Below, piece after piece: positions 10,915 through 20,540 of a stretch of DNA of 64,000 bases (the stretch's first letter is position 1; each line of letters opens with the position of its first letter). The notes under the pieces were generated by a model. It was not told the origin of the DNA. It saw only the letters and a list, made by a program, of their open reading frames with translations, and made no database searches. The stretch is from Gonocerus acuteangulatus (taxonomy: Eukaryota > Arthropoda > Insecta > Hemiptera > Coreidae). The DNA lies in contig OX328130.1 in assembly GCA_946811695.1 (NCBI GenBank), positions 73,621,353-73,685,352 on the forward strand. The letters are read 5' to 3'. The position numbers and the translations under genes are program-made.

Positions 10915-11159
10915 CACACCTTGCTATTCTCTTGCCAGCAGCCGAGCAGTAAGGACCTGAACAGCTTTCAACTATTGCTTTCATTCAATAGCAGGTCCCT
11001 TGCTCCTTCAGCTTTTCTAAAAGCTAAGCTTTCTGTTGTGCTGGCAGGCTAGCAGGTGGTTAAACACCATCCCTGGAGCTGGTGTTTAACGGCCCTTATC
11101 AGGACCACAACCAACCCTGCCCCAACGGCCCTCTTCAGGGCCACAAAAAAAAATTCTCA

Positions 11160-12371
11160 ATGGACCAGTCTGAGATGGACACGGAGGAGACGGTCAAGGC
11201 GCTCAAACGTAGCCTGCCAGATGCTGACGGCTATGAACACCCGAAGAAATTCGTAGCGCGTCTGAAAAAGCCCAGCCCGCCCAAGACTGAAGTACGGAAC
11301 AAATTCACCCCACTGACTGTGGAGGCCTCTACATCTTCCACTAAGGATGCATCCAGTGAAGCCCAAGGACAACAGGCAAAGAAGAGTAAGGAGCGCCAGG
11401 CCCCCTTCTTTATTACGCCAGCGTTGGCCGCAGCTAATCTCAAGCAGCAACTCTACGCTAGGGGGGTCATGGATTTCGTGATCTCCAACGGCGAGAACGA
11501 AACTCGCCTCTTTACAAAAAGCCCACAGGACCACGACACCGTGTGGAAAATGCTCTTGGAGGACAAGAACGCGACTTTCCACACTTTTGCTCCAAAAAAT
11601 AAAGAAAGAGACAAAAGGTTCATCCTCCATGGATTCGACCTGGACCACCCACTCCCTGAGATTACAACAGAGCTCAAAGAGAGGCTGCCTGGGTTCAAGA
11701 AAGCGTCCAGGCTGACGAGGAACTTGGAGGATGGCACGAAGAAGGAGTTGAGCCAAATCCTCGTCATTACGAGCCAAAGCGTGACACAGGAGAAAATTCA
11801 AGAGCTCCGCCACCTGGACCACGTGGGCTTTAAGGGGACAACGTTTCGGACCGGAGGAGGCCCTGTGCAGTGCTTCCACTGCCAAGCGTTCGGCCACACA
11901 GCCCAATACTGCGGATACCCTGGCAGATGTGGCTGGTGTGGTGAATCTCACTGCACTCACATGTGCCCGAAGGCGGGAAAACCGAAATGCCAGCAGTGTA
12001 GGGAGGGTCACCCCACGTCATACAGGCTCTGCCCCAATCGATTGGAGCTCGCCAAGAAGGCCAGCGCAAAGAGGATGGAGACAACCCACTCAAGAGGAGC
12101 CCATCTGATGCCCGAGCCCGCACGACGACCTCCAGCAACGCGAGTCAGCAGCGGTGTCTCTTACTCCATGATGTCCGGCGGAGCACCACCACCCCTACTG
12201 ACCTCTCCTCCAGCAACTGAGTCATCTGGAACTCCAGTGCAACTCACGCAGCAGCCGCAGGGGATGAGCATGGACGCGATGTTCAAGCTCCTCATGGGTC
12301 TTATGGAGACAGTGACGAAGCTGATGACCAAGGTCGACAGGCTGGTTGACATGGTGATGCCCTCGAAATGA
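11160..12371 (+). CDS. LINE ORF1: gag-like RNA-binding protein
   Basis: An uninterrupted frame of 403 residues. Jockey-type ORF1 proteins bind element RNA into ribonucleoprotein particles. The C-terminal half has the usual pre-knuckle region (FILHGFDLDHPLPEI; LTRNLEDGTKKEL) followed by three zinc knuckles: CFHCQAFGHTAQYC (from 11871), CGWCGESHCTHMC and CQQCREGHPTSYRLC, at about residues 238-285. A methionine-rich segment near the end (MFKLLMGLMETVTKLM) could self-associate. The start is the first ATG of the frame, at 11160; the frame is open further upstream but without ATG. The TGA stop overlaps the ATG of ORF2 in ATGA (12368-12371). Confidence 0.9.
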   Translation: MDQSEMDTEETVKALKRSLPDADGYEHPKKFVARLKKPSPPKTEVRNKFTPLTVEASTSSTKDASSEAQGQQAKKSKERQAPFFITPALAAANLKQQLYARGVMDFVISNGENETRLFTKSPQDHDTVWKMLLEDKNATFHTFAPKNKERDKRFILHGFDLDHPLPEITTELKERLPGFKKASRLTRNLEDGTKKELSQILVITSQSVTQEKIQELRHLDHVGFKGTTFRTGGGPVQCFHCQAFGHTAQYCGYPGRCGWCGESHCTHMCPKAGKPKCQQCREGHPTSYRLCPNRLELAKKASAKRMETTHSRGAHLMPEPARRPPATRVSSGVSYSMMSGGAPPPLLTSPPATESSGTPVQLTQQPQGMSMDAMFKLLMGLMETVTKLMTKVDRLVDMVMPSK

Positions 12372-14928
12372 TCGGGCACATCGTGGTCAACTACAACATC
12401 CGAAACCTTCGACCTAAGATGGCTGAGCAGGAACATCTCCTCCAGACTTATTCCCCAGCAGTGGTGGCCATTACGGACTCCCAGCTGCGCTCCCCGTAGA
12501 TCGGCCTTTCTTCGGAGGATATGCCTCGTACAGGTGTGACGGCCTGTCTGGAACATCCGGAGGAGCGCTGCTGCTCGTAAGAAGAGACCTGCCATCGAGA
12601 CTCCTCGAACAGCAGCCCACCAGTAACACTGGGACCCAGGCAGTGTCCGTCACGGTCCGCCTAAGGAGACGTTACACTTTCACGTGTGTCTACCGAAGGC
12701 CCCGAGCACCCCTGGCGGCGACCAACAGCTGCATCGCGGGAGCCACACCCAGTCTGGCATTGCTCCTCGGCAAACGAGCTGGGGCAGTACATAGTGAGGA
12801 CGAGCCTCGGAGTTCTTCACCCGGGGATCCACACATTTAGACATGATGCGAACCCTGATTGGACGTCGACCCTGGATCTCCTCCTCACTACGGATCTGCA
12901 TGCAGTAACGCGATGCCGTGCCCTGAACTATGGTCCTTCAGACCACCGCCCGGTCCTGTACGAGATTGAAGGGGACCCGCCAACAGCGCTGCCTACGAAG
13001 TACCTACTTCAGAAGGCAGACTGGAAAGGATACCAAGAGGACATCCTCTCCGACCTGCCTCCAATTGGGACCTATGGAGCTGCTGCCGACCTCGACGAAG
13101 CCGTCTCAAGCTTCACCGAAGTTATCCAGTCCGCCGCCGAACGAAGGATTCCTAAGTTTGTCCCAAAGCCCATCCACCAGCGAAGGCCACCTGCCCACAT
13201 CACTAGGCTGATCGGGATGCGGAACAATCTCAAGAACATCTGGGCGCGGACGAAGGACGGCACCCTTAGGCCCCCTATCAATGCCATGACCCGGCAAATT
13301 GCGCGGCTGTCTGCGCAATGGAAAACGGCCCTCTGGCACGAGCAGCTCCGGCGGACCCACGAGGACACCAGGCAGTTCTGAGCAAGCTGAAGCCCTTGCC
13401 GATTACTGAACGACCGCCGGAGAACCGAAAAGTCGCTGAGGCTTGATGGTGACTCCCAAGACCTCCCCAGGACCCCGTTGCACTTTACCTACAGGCAACT
13501 GGAATCGGCGCTGAGGCGAACAAAGGGAAACAAGTCCTCCGGATTGGGCGGTGTACTCTACGTGATGCTGAAGATGCTCCCTAGGAAAGCTAAGGCCTAC
13601 CTACTGAACGTCTTTAACGCAGCCTACCGCACTGGACACTTCCCCGAGGCATGGAAGCACGCCGTGGTGGTCCCTCTTCGCAAACCTAAGAAGCCAGGAG
13701 ACAAGCCCGAGCACTACCGGCCGATAAGCCTGCTGAGCCACATGAGCAAGATCTTCGAAAAGTTGATCCTTTCTCATGTGTTAAAGCACTGCACGGAGGC
13801 GAACGTGATCCCCCCGGAACAGACTGGCTTTCGGCCCGGGCTCTCCTGTGACCACCACGTCGCCAAGCTCCAGAACACCGTGTCCGCCGAGCTCAACAAG
13901 AACAGAGCGACGGCTTTTATCTCCCTGGACTGCACACAGGCGTTCGACTGCGTATCCCACCAACTGCTTCTGCATCAGCTGTGGTGCTAAGGATTCTCGG
14001 CACAACTCTTCAAGATTCTTGAGCGCTACTTGTCAGGAAGAACGTTCTCCGTCAGGATTGGTGGTGATGTATCCAGCAGTCGACCGTCTACGTGTGGAGT
14101 CCCCCAGGGATCGGTGTTGGGTCCAGTGCTGTTCACCATTTACACCGCCCATATCGTGAGGATGCAGTTCACCATCTACACCGCCCATATCGTGAGGATG
14201 CAGTTGCCTACGCTGACGACATTGGCGTCTATTCCTCCAGCTTCAACGCCGGAGTAGCCCTTAAGAGGGCCCAGTCCGCCTGCGAAACCATCGTAGACGC
14301 ACTTGGAGAGGCAGGAATAGACGTCAATCTGTCCAAAACGGATGCCGTGGTATGCTCCTTCCAGGCGAACAAGGGAGGCAAACCCCGAGGGGCCCTGCCC
14401 TCGCATTTTGAGGTCAGGGGCCAGCGGAACAAGCTGTCCACCAAGATCAACTACTTGGGAGTACACATACACCGGCATCTGTCAGTGACGGCCCATGTCA
14501 ACAAGCGCCTGAAGGAAGCCCGCCAGAAGACGTTCCGCCTGAATCATCTCTTGAGATCGGCCCAGCTGTCGCTTCGACTGGAGCTGCAGATCTACAAGGC
14601 GATCATCAGGCCGACTCTTCTGCATGGGGCGCCCGCCCTGAGGTACATGTACCCTTCCACGCTCAGGCGGCTGCAGTGTTTCCAGAACGGGGTCCTGCTT
14701 CGGGCCGTGCAGCACACTACCCTCCGAAGGAAGAAGCCATCCCTCCTCCACGATGAGCTGATGCTGCCCTCGGTTCAAGACTTCATACGGAGGCGTCATA
14801 TTAAGTTCTATGACAGCCTCCGGTACTGTGTGAACCCCCTCTTCAGGGACTTGACACCACCTCCTCTGCCTCAGAGGTGGCAGGGCAGCACAAGACGACT
14901 CCTGGATCTCTGCGAAGACGCTGCTTAG
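12368..14928 (+). pseudogene. LINE ORF2: AP-like endonuclease and reverse transcriptase, broken
   Basis: The ATG overlaps the ORF1 stop. The endonuclease starts VNYNIRNLRPKMAEQEHLLQ and VVAITDSQL, then hits TAG at 12497. It resumes in another frame at 12517 (YRCDGLSGTSGGALLLVRRD), then after VYRRP (about 12705) jumps to a third frame lacking roughly 60 residues. It ends with the catalytic-loop signature SDHRPV (12938-12955). A TGA at 13379 and stops near 13385 follow. The RT has FISLDCTQAFDCVSH (motif A), a TAA at 13988, [13 protein letters not shown] (motif B), then a 36-bp duplication and a frame change before YADD (14209-14220). The C-terminus ends at 14928 without RNase H, as in the Jockey clade. 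Confidence 0.9.
14132..14203 (+). repeat. 36-bp tandem duplication inside RT
   Basis: Two 36-bp units (14132-14167, 14168-14203) differ at one base (CCATTTAC/CCATCTAC). They sit between RT motifs B and C and repeat [12 protein letters not shown]. The length keeps frame but alters the enzyme core. Confidence 0.95.
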
Positions 14929-15200
14929 AAGCAGCTGTATCTAAATATTGTACATATTAGTTTTAAGTTTATTTGTTAGTTAGATTTAAGTTACATCCTT
15001 GTATAGTCCCTCCCTATACAACTTTATGTCCCCCTAGATTTAGTATTTTAGACTAAGTAGGCTTAGGTCCCCCGATTGTAAATACATCCCCCTTCTAGCA
15101 CGTAAGCGTAGAATAAGGTGTAATTTTAAGTCCAGCCCCAGGTTCCAATCCGTTGGGCCTGGGGTTCTTTATGTACATAGAAATAAATTTGGAGGGTGGG

Positions 15201-15227
<27 letters not shown>
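14929..15227 (+). other. LINE 3' UTR and poly(A) tail
   Basis: Non-coding, with GAAATAAATTT near 15180 as a likely polyadenylation signal and an A run at 15201-15227 that marks the reverse-transcription priming end. Confidence 0.85.
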
Positions 15228-15231
<4 letters not shown>

Positions 15232-15330
15232 ATCCTCATTCTCAGACTAAGCCCTGAGGAAGCTGGCAGTATGACTAGCGAAACGTCGGCAAAGAAGTTT
15301 GTGACACGGTCAATATAAGAAGACTATAAT
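15226..15330 (+). mobile_element. PLE 3' part, resumed after the LINE
   Basis: After the second copy of the 13-bp duplication the sequence continues with the PLE terminal motif GCCCTGAGGAAG, then GACTAGCGAAACGTCGGC. The true 3' boundary is unclear; I place it near 15330. Confidence 0.6.
15251..15290 (+). ncRNA. Hammerhead-ribozyme-like motif in PLE terminus
   Basis: CTGAGGA (15254-15260) fits CUGANGA. GCTGG (15262-15266) can pair with CTAGC (15275-15279) as stem II. GAAA (15280-15283) follows, then CGTC with GUC as the potential cleavage triplet and almost no stem III. GCC (15251-15253) pairs with GGC (15288-15290) as stem I. PLE termini are known to carry minimal type I hammerheads. An extra unpaired A (15261) before stem II departs from the consensus, so activity is doubtful. 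Confidence 0.5.
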
Positions 15331-15780
15331 ATTTGAAATGAAAACATGTTCTATTAGTTTAAATAATTTACTTAATTATCGAAATAAAATTTAATATGTA
15401 AAACTAAATTAAAATAAAATAAAGCTTTAATTCAGTTTTTAATCAATTTCCAATGATTTAGTTTCAGTTTAAGTTCAACTAATATCCATTAGTTAATTTC
15501 ATTTTAGTTTTAGTTTTTTTTTATGTTGTAATTTTTAGTTTATTCTAAAAAGTGAATGTAGTTTTAACTATAGTTTTGGTTTTTAGTTTTGCTCAACGTC
15601 TTCCAACAATATTTGACGTCTTTCAACAATTCTTGCAATGCCGAAGTAATAGGATAGAAGTACTTAGAAAATATGGGGGGAGAGGAATTACGTACACGGT
15701 GCATTCCGTAAATAGTGTAATTTTTATTGTTAATTTATTGAATATCTAAACACGAACAATTAAAACTCTTTGAAGTACTG
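15331..15780. other. Intergenic, TTTTAGTTT-rich
   Basis: Low-complexity TTTTAGTTTTAG words up to about 15600, then unrecognised DNA. Confidence 0.5.
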
Positions 15781-15975
15781 TTATTCGGTCTCTACACATT
15801 TTTTCCGACGGCTCTGCAACCACCACAACCCAGCTCGGAAGTCCTTTTCGGGGATCTCCCGCAAGATCACTTCATGACTGATTGAATCTCTTTTATAGAC
15901 TAAGAACATGTTTATTTCCAGAAGAACTACTAGTATAACTAGAAAAAGCAAGAATTCAGTTTTATGAGAAAACAT
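15781..15975 (-). CDS. Unrecognised small membrane-protein-like frame
   Basis: From the ATG at about 15975 the frame reads MFSHKTEFLLFLVILVVLLE, then NMFLVYKRD and a charged tail (ILREIPEKDF; LQSRRKKCVETE). Residues 7-22 form one strongly hydrophobic stretch able to span a membrane, followed by a basic and acidic tail of about 40 residues. The frame is open further upstream without ATG. It lies outside the mobile elements I can delimit. I recognise no family, and a chance frame or single exon cannot be excluded. Confidence 0.25.
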   Translation of the reverse strand: MFSHKTEFLLFLVILVVLLEINMFLVYKRDSISHEVILREIPEKDFRAGLWWLQSRRKKCVETE

Positions 15976-16218
15976 AGCGTCTTTGTCAGCCCGCACATGT
16001 GCGGGATCAGTGAGGAATGGATATTCTTACGCTATTATTAGCTAACAATTAATTTAAGTTAATTTGTACGATCAAATTCCACAATATCTGTGTATCTATA
16101 AATTTTAGTCTTTTCATTTTAGGCGAAAGGTCAAAAAATAAAATCTTCACAACATGTAACGAAAATGTATTTTTATCAACATTATTCGTAACCTTTTGGT
16201 GCCTTTTGGTGGAACATA

Positions 16219-16822
16219 TCTTTTACATATATAAAAATCACGTGAAATTTACACCGTTTGACCGATTTTGACCAAACTTGGAATACTGGTAGGTCTTGAT
16301 ACGGGAACTCTCGTAGGCTAACTCAGAAAATTCTAAAAGCTGTCTGTCTGAATGTTTGTTCCTTACACATATCAACACCCTTTGTCCGATTTTGACCAAA
16401 CTGGGCACACAGGTAGGTCATGATACGGTGAGTGTCATAGGCTAGGTCAAAAACGTCTACCAGCAGTCTGTGTTTGTTCCTTGTACAAATCCAGACCGCT
16501 TGACCGATTTTGACCAATCGTGGCACACAGGTAAGTCTTGACACAGGGAGAGTCATAGGCTAGATTAAAATCGTCTATGACTCACAGTTCGGAAATCACG
16601 AGTTCGAAACAATGAACCCAAATAGTTACACATTTGCGTTATTAATCTAAATAATATTAATTATTTGTTGTCTAATTTATTTTTCCTTTTATAGATGCAG
16701 AAAGTAGGTGTGGCATAGCATGCCGGGTAACAGCTAGTTGCAGAAAGTAGGTGTGGCATAGCATGCCGGGTAACAGCTAGTTGCAGAAAGTAGGTGTGGC
16801 ATAGCATGCCGGGTAACAGCTA
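16219..16822 (+). mobile_element. Short Helitron, family B, with triplicated 3' end
   Basis: The 5' end is TCTTTTACATATATAAAAA preceded by A. The interior repeats a block CCGATTTTGACCAAACTTGG three times in diverged form. The 3' end has the hairpin GGCAT-AGC-ATGCC followed by GGGTAACAGCTAG and T, fitting Helitron rules (TC start, hairpin before CTRR, insertion between A and T). The terminal 43 bp occur three times (16696-16738, 16739-16781, 16782-16822). It has no coding capacity. Confidence 0.8.
16696..16822 (+). repeat. 43-bp tandem copies of a Helitron terminus
   Basis: Three units beginning TGCAGAAAGTAGG each contain the hairpin and CTAG end; the third is slightly short (ends CAGCTAT). 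Confidence 0.95.
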
Positions 16823-17495
16823 TTTATAAATATAAAACAACTTACAGCCTCAACATCAGGAGGAGAACCTTCCACTAATAGGGCCACGTCCGGACTGGTC
16901 ATGGTCTGAGAGAATTCAATATGGTGGAAAAAAATCATCTGTTAATTTTAATTTAAGGAGCTGTTGAATCGATATGTTCATATTTATGCAATTAATTTTT
17001 AGAAGAAACATTAAAAATGAATCATCCCCTTAAGATAAACATATTCTTTATTGTTTGTCAAAAAAATTAAATACAAATATTATTTAGGTGCTGCATTTCT
17101 GTTTTATTTGCGTCTTCCTTTCTATTTTTTTATGATGCTTAATAAATTTTAAGTATTATGGTTTTTGAACTCAATAACAATTTATATAAATGCGAATAAA
17201 TAGCGATTTGCTGCACCATTTCCTAACCAGATAAAACAACCCCTTAGCACTTTCTAACCTAGAATCCTTTTGATCACGCTTATTTAATTTTCCTCCACTC
17301 AAACTGTTTATAAAGTTAGAGTTCTGATAATCGTTCGAGCTTCAGAGCATTTGACGGAAAAGTACTTGAGAAACTTCGAGGGAAAAAGCTTTTCCTTCGC
17401 TATTACAAATTTCCATGAACTCTTTTATAGGTAATGTCGGCTACTTCAAAGCATTCTCTTAACTATGAATTAAATACATTCGTCTGTCGTGTTAT
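16823..17495. other. Intergenic, nothing recognised
   Basis: AT-rich DNA with no supported feature. Confidence 0.5.
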
Positions 17496-17509
17496 AAAGG
17501 ATCCAGGCG

Positions 17510-17695
17510 TGCCAACGCCCATGGTCACGTTGAATGCACCGGTTCCCGTTGATGAACGATGTTAAGCATCGTCGGGCGTGGCCAATAAATGAATGGGTGA
17601 CCGATCAGGTGCTCTTGGCATTACAAGTGGGTTGAAACCTGTAGATAGCCCGGCGTTAATAGTTGTTGATACGCCGTTAAACACACAAATAACAA
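17510..17695 (+). mobile_element. 5S rRNA-derived SINE, near full length
   Basis: From 17511 the sequence follows a 5S rRNA: GCCAACGCCCATGGTCACG, TTGAATGCACCGGTTC, TTAAGCATCGTCGGGCGTGG, then AATGGGTGACCGATC, covering the internal pol III control region. The body AACCTGTAGATAGCCCGGCG to GATACGCCGTTAAA follows. Flanks are a 14-bp direct repeat with one mismatch: AAAGGATCCAGGCG (17496-17509) and AAAGGTTCCAGGCG (17696-17709). It is a SINE3-type element; the body after the 5S head excludes an ordinary 5S gene. Confidence 0.9.
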
Positions 17696-17709
17696 AAAGG
17701 TTCCAGGCG

Positions 17710-18305
17710 GCCAAACACTGTACGGAAACCTGATTCATAGGACGGAAAGGGGTTTCTCCAGTTCTAAGTTCTAACCAACATTTCTTAAATCCACAGTTTA
17801 TTTAAGGTAAAAAGTCTGTCTCGAAAATAATTTCGGTAAAGCTATTGTGACGCAACTGTACGTCGGAGGACTGTCTAGCTGGTTGAATTTGGTAGTTGAG
17901 GAAGCAGCCCGTCGTCGCTCAGTTTGCTTTGACATTCAAAGAATGAGGACGGATCCGTCCGGGATGGATTCTTTTTTAAATCTTGTGCAAGTGAAAATGC
18001 ATTGCTCATTGGAACAAAGATTTGCGATCAAGTGTTTGGATGGCCCTATGCGATTTTGGAAGGCTGGGAAGAGGTAGAGGAATATAGCGCGACGGATGGC
18101 ATCCACAAGCACCGCGGTTGAAAAAGTGCCGCAGAAAAAAAAAGTAAAAGGTTTTGGCCCTATCGAAGGTATCGGGCGTAGAAAGGTTGCTGACCTGTAG
18201 ACGACCCGTCCCGAAAATATGTATTACTTATAAGTGTACGTTCAAGTTTAAATAAATTATAATATTACACTAGAATTAATGCAACATTATTACTAGAATG
18301 TAATA
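17710..18305. other. Intergenic, nothing recognised
   Basis: An open frame at 17847-18077 (contains HCSLEQRFAIKCLDG) is faintly like a mariner N-terminus but too short to call. Confidence 0.4.
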
Positions 18306-18595
18306 ATCACCCCTATAACAAGACATGAGGTCCCAGAGACTCAGATACTAAAGAGGAATCTGATTCCAGACCTTGCGTCACACCAGGGAGATAATGTGGA
18401 TAGTACTATGCGCCGTCTGCTTGACTTTCCCCTTAGAATTTACCCAGTGAAGGATGAGCGAGATTATGGAAGGTCTGGGACCCCAACACCGACATCCCAA
18501 CGACGACACTAAAATATAATATTTTTTGAGTACATCCGAGTCTCGAATTCCGATCCAATGGAGTGCTCTACCACTAAACCAATGTACCCAGGATT
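18306..18595 (-). mobile_element. Diverged tRNA-Ile SINE
   Basis: On the minus strand the order matches 7518-7866: a diverged tRNA head with the promoter-like words near 18560-18590, the body GTGTCGTCGTTGGG, CAGACGGCGCATAGTACTAT, CTCCCTGGTGTGACG, GAATCAGATTCC. It has many substitutions, so it is an old copy. Confidence 0.7.
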
Positions 18596-18994
18596 TTATT
18601 ATTATCCGCCCATTTTGATTATTTCCTCCCTGAACATAGGTAAAAAAACCGCTCCATACACTGTTCGAACCAGTCCATACACTGAGTCGATGACTCAAAC
18701 CATGAGAGTTACCGACAAATATCATGGTTTCCTTACCCAACTATCATAAGTAATTAGGTCTTTCAATATATGTGTCTGTTCGTGCTCTAACTTCTACAAA
18801 AAAGGACTAATACTGATTAAATTTGACACAAAAATACATTATCTTCAACGAAATGTAACAGAGAGTTTTTTCCAACCGAAACACTTTTTTAAGCGAAATT
18901 TGCGGGAAAAATATCGTATGTGTATAAGGTAATAGGCTACCGTCATCCACATTTAAAACAATTGATTGAATTAAAGCTTTTTTATCAAACATTA
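18596..18994. other. Intergenic, nothing recognised
   Basis: No supported feature. Confidence 0.4.
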
Positions 18995-19240
18995 AATTTC
19001 TCCAAATTATGGTATATACATTTTCGTTACAATTGAAATTAAAGTTGTATTACAAAAAAAGAACAACAAATGCAAGAAATTTTGTACTTTTTGAATAGCT
19101 TTTAAAGACGGTTGAGAAATTGTGGTTAGTGGAAGGTAGCTATTTGAATGCCTAATGAACATCCTTTTAATGAAACATCTTTCCAGAAAACGCTGGATCG
19201 AAATATCCAAATGCATTATTATTATAATGACCCCTCATCT
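18995..19240 (+). repeat. Block shared with Helitron family A
   Basis: ACGGTTGAGAAATTGTGGTTA, GTGGAAGGTAGCTATTTGAA and the following words match, with divergence, 51960-52050, 6620-6700 and 32830-32920. No element ends are visible here. Confidence 0.5.
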
Positions 19241-19691
19241 TAAACCTTTATAAGCCAGCGGAATGTATATCGCCCATCTCTTTATTCACAGCATTTTTTG
19301 TCACCTTCTATCATCAGTTTGAATGATCGCGAAGTTTCCTTGCCTTATGAAGGGTTAAGGGTTCTGTCTAATGTATTAATCAGGTCCTGGGAAAAATTGA
19401 GCATTCTTTAACATTTGTACGTAAACCCAAAGCCAAGTCTCTTAAATCAATAATTCTGTGACCTTTAAGGGCTTTTCGGGAAGAATAAGGACCGCCTGGG
19501 CTTAAGGCTCTTGGAGGATGAAAGCATACAGGGGAAGGAAAGCTAATCCAAGGGTAATTAAGTATCCAGGTAACAGGTGGAAGCCAAGTTTATGACCTGA
19601 CCGTTGGGGGGCTTTCCTGGGTCAAGATTAACATAAAGGTGGAAGAAGATGAAAGAGGCTGGAGAGGGGGAGGGAGGCGAATAAAGAGGGG

Positions 19692-19696
19692 GGGGG

Positions 19697-19757
<61 letters not shown>
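19692..19757 (+). repeat. (GA)n microsatellite
   Basis: A G run followed by about 28 GA units. Confidence 0.98.
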
Positions 19758-19760
<3 letters not shown>

Positions 19761-20224
19761 GAGTTATTCCAACAAAGTAAATCCAAGGGCCCTCCAGAAA
19801 GTGAATTCGTTCATTGTTCGTTCTGTTTTGATATTTATCCGCTAGTTGGAGCTTCATGGCTAGGGAACCCCAATCGGGGAGTCCCTTCCAAATCGTCCTC
19901 AATAGAAATGGCTTTCAAAGGATTGTCTTCATGAAAACATCATGAGCCTGAATGGATTTCTAGTACGGAAAAATACCAATAAAGGCGATCAGAGACGAAA
20001 CGCGATGAAAATAATCTCTGCAGACGATATATCGATGATATATTTCACTTTTCAACAATATTTAAAGCGAGAAAATAATATGTGACACATTAGATCTTGG
20101 TCATTATATCGAGTGACCGTATAATGTTTATCAATGTTGTGATTTCGTAGCATAGAATAAAAAATCTTAATATTTTCCCCTAAAAGGAACAAAACCAACA
20201 CTTTCTAAACCTTACCTTTCTACG
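19758..20224. other. Intergenic, nothing recognised
   Basis: No supported feature. Confidence 0.4.
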
Positions 20225-20540
20225 ACATATGACGGGTTGAGAAGCCAAGGGGTACAAGTGACATTTTTAAAAAAATCTAATTAAGTGCAGTTCTGGACAG
20301 TTAATACATACGAAATGTTGGTGGCAAAGGGATATAAGTAAATGTCTGGTATTTGCTGAGAAATAGTGGAAACAAAATCAACTACTTTAAAAATGAGCAG
20401 ATTTGTTTGGTGCACAAGGGATACAAGTGACACTTGTCAACTTGTGACTTGCTCAAATGTTTATTATTCACGAAACCAGCAGATTTGCAGCTTTTGTGTA
20501 CACAACCTAGGGACTGGCAATGCTTCTATGTACACGAGAC

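Larger units (their letters stand above)
10915..15227 (+). mobile_element. Jockey-like LINE, full-length but defective
   Basis: A 4.3-kb non-LTR retrotransposon lies between two copies of a 13-bp target duplication and ends in a poly(A) run (15201-15227). It has a 5' UTR (10915-11159), a gag-like ORF1, an ORF2 with endonuclease and reverse transcriptase but no RNase H, and a 3' UTR of about 270 bp with AATAAA near 15182. Base composition is much richer in G and C than the surroundings, so it is a young arrival compared with its host PLE. ORF2 lesions prevent autonomous movement. Confidence 0.92.

Noticed and set aside
11157..12595. Long minus-strand open frames across the LINE ORF1
   Set aside because: They are antisense shadows of the GC-rich ORF1; the zinc knuckles are on the plus strand.
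17511..17625. Genuine 5S rRNA gene
   Set aside because: Substitutions, a SINE body after the head and flanking target duplications show a SINE.
17847..18077. Frame with HCSLEQRFAIKCLDG as a mariner-type transposase start
   Set aside because: Only about ten residues look similar, and nothing downstream supports it.
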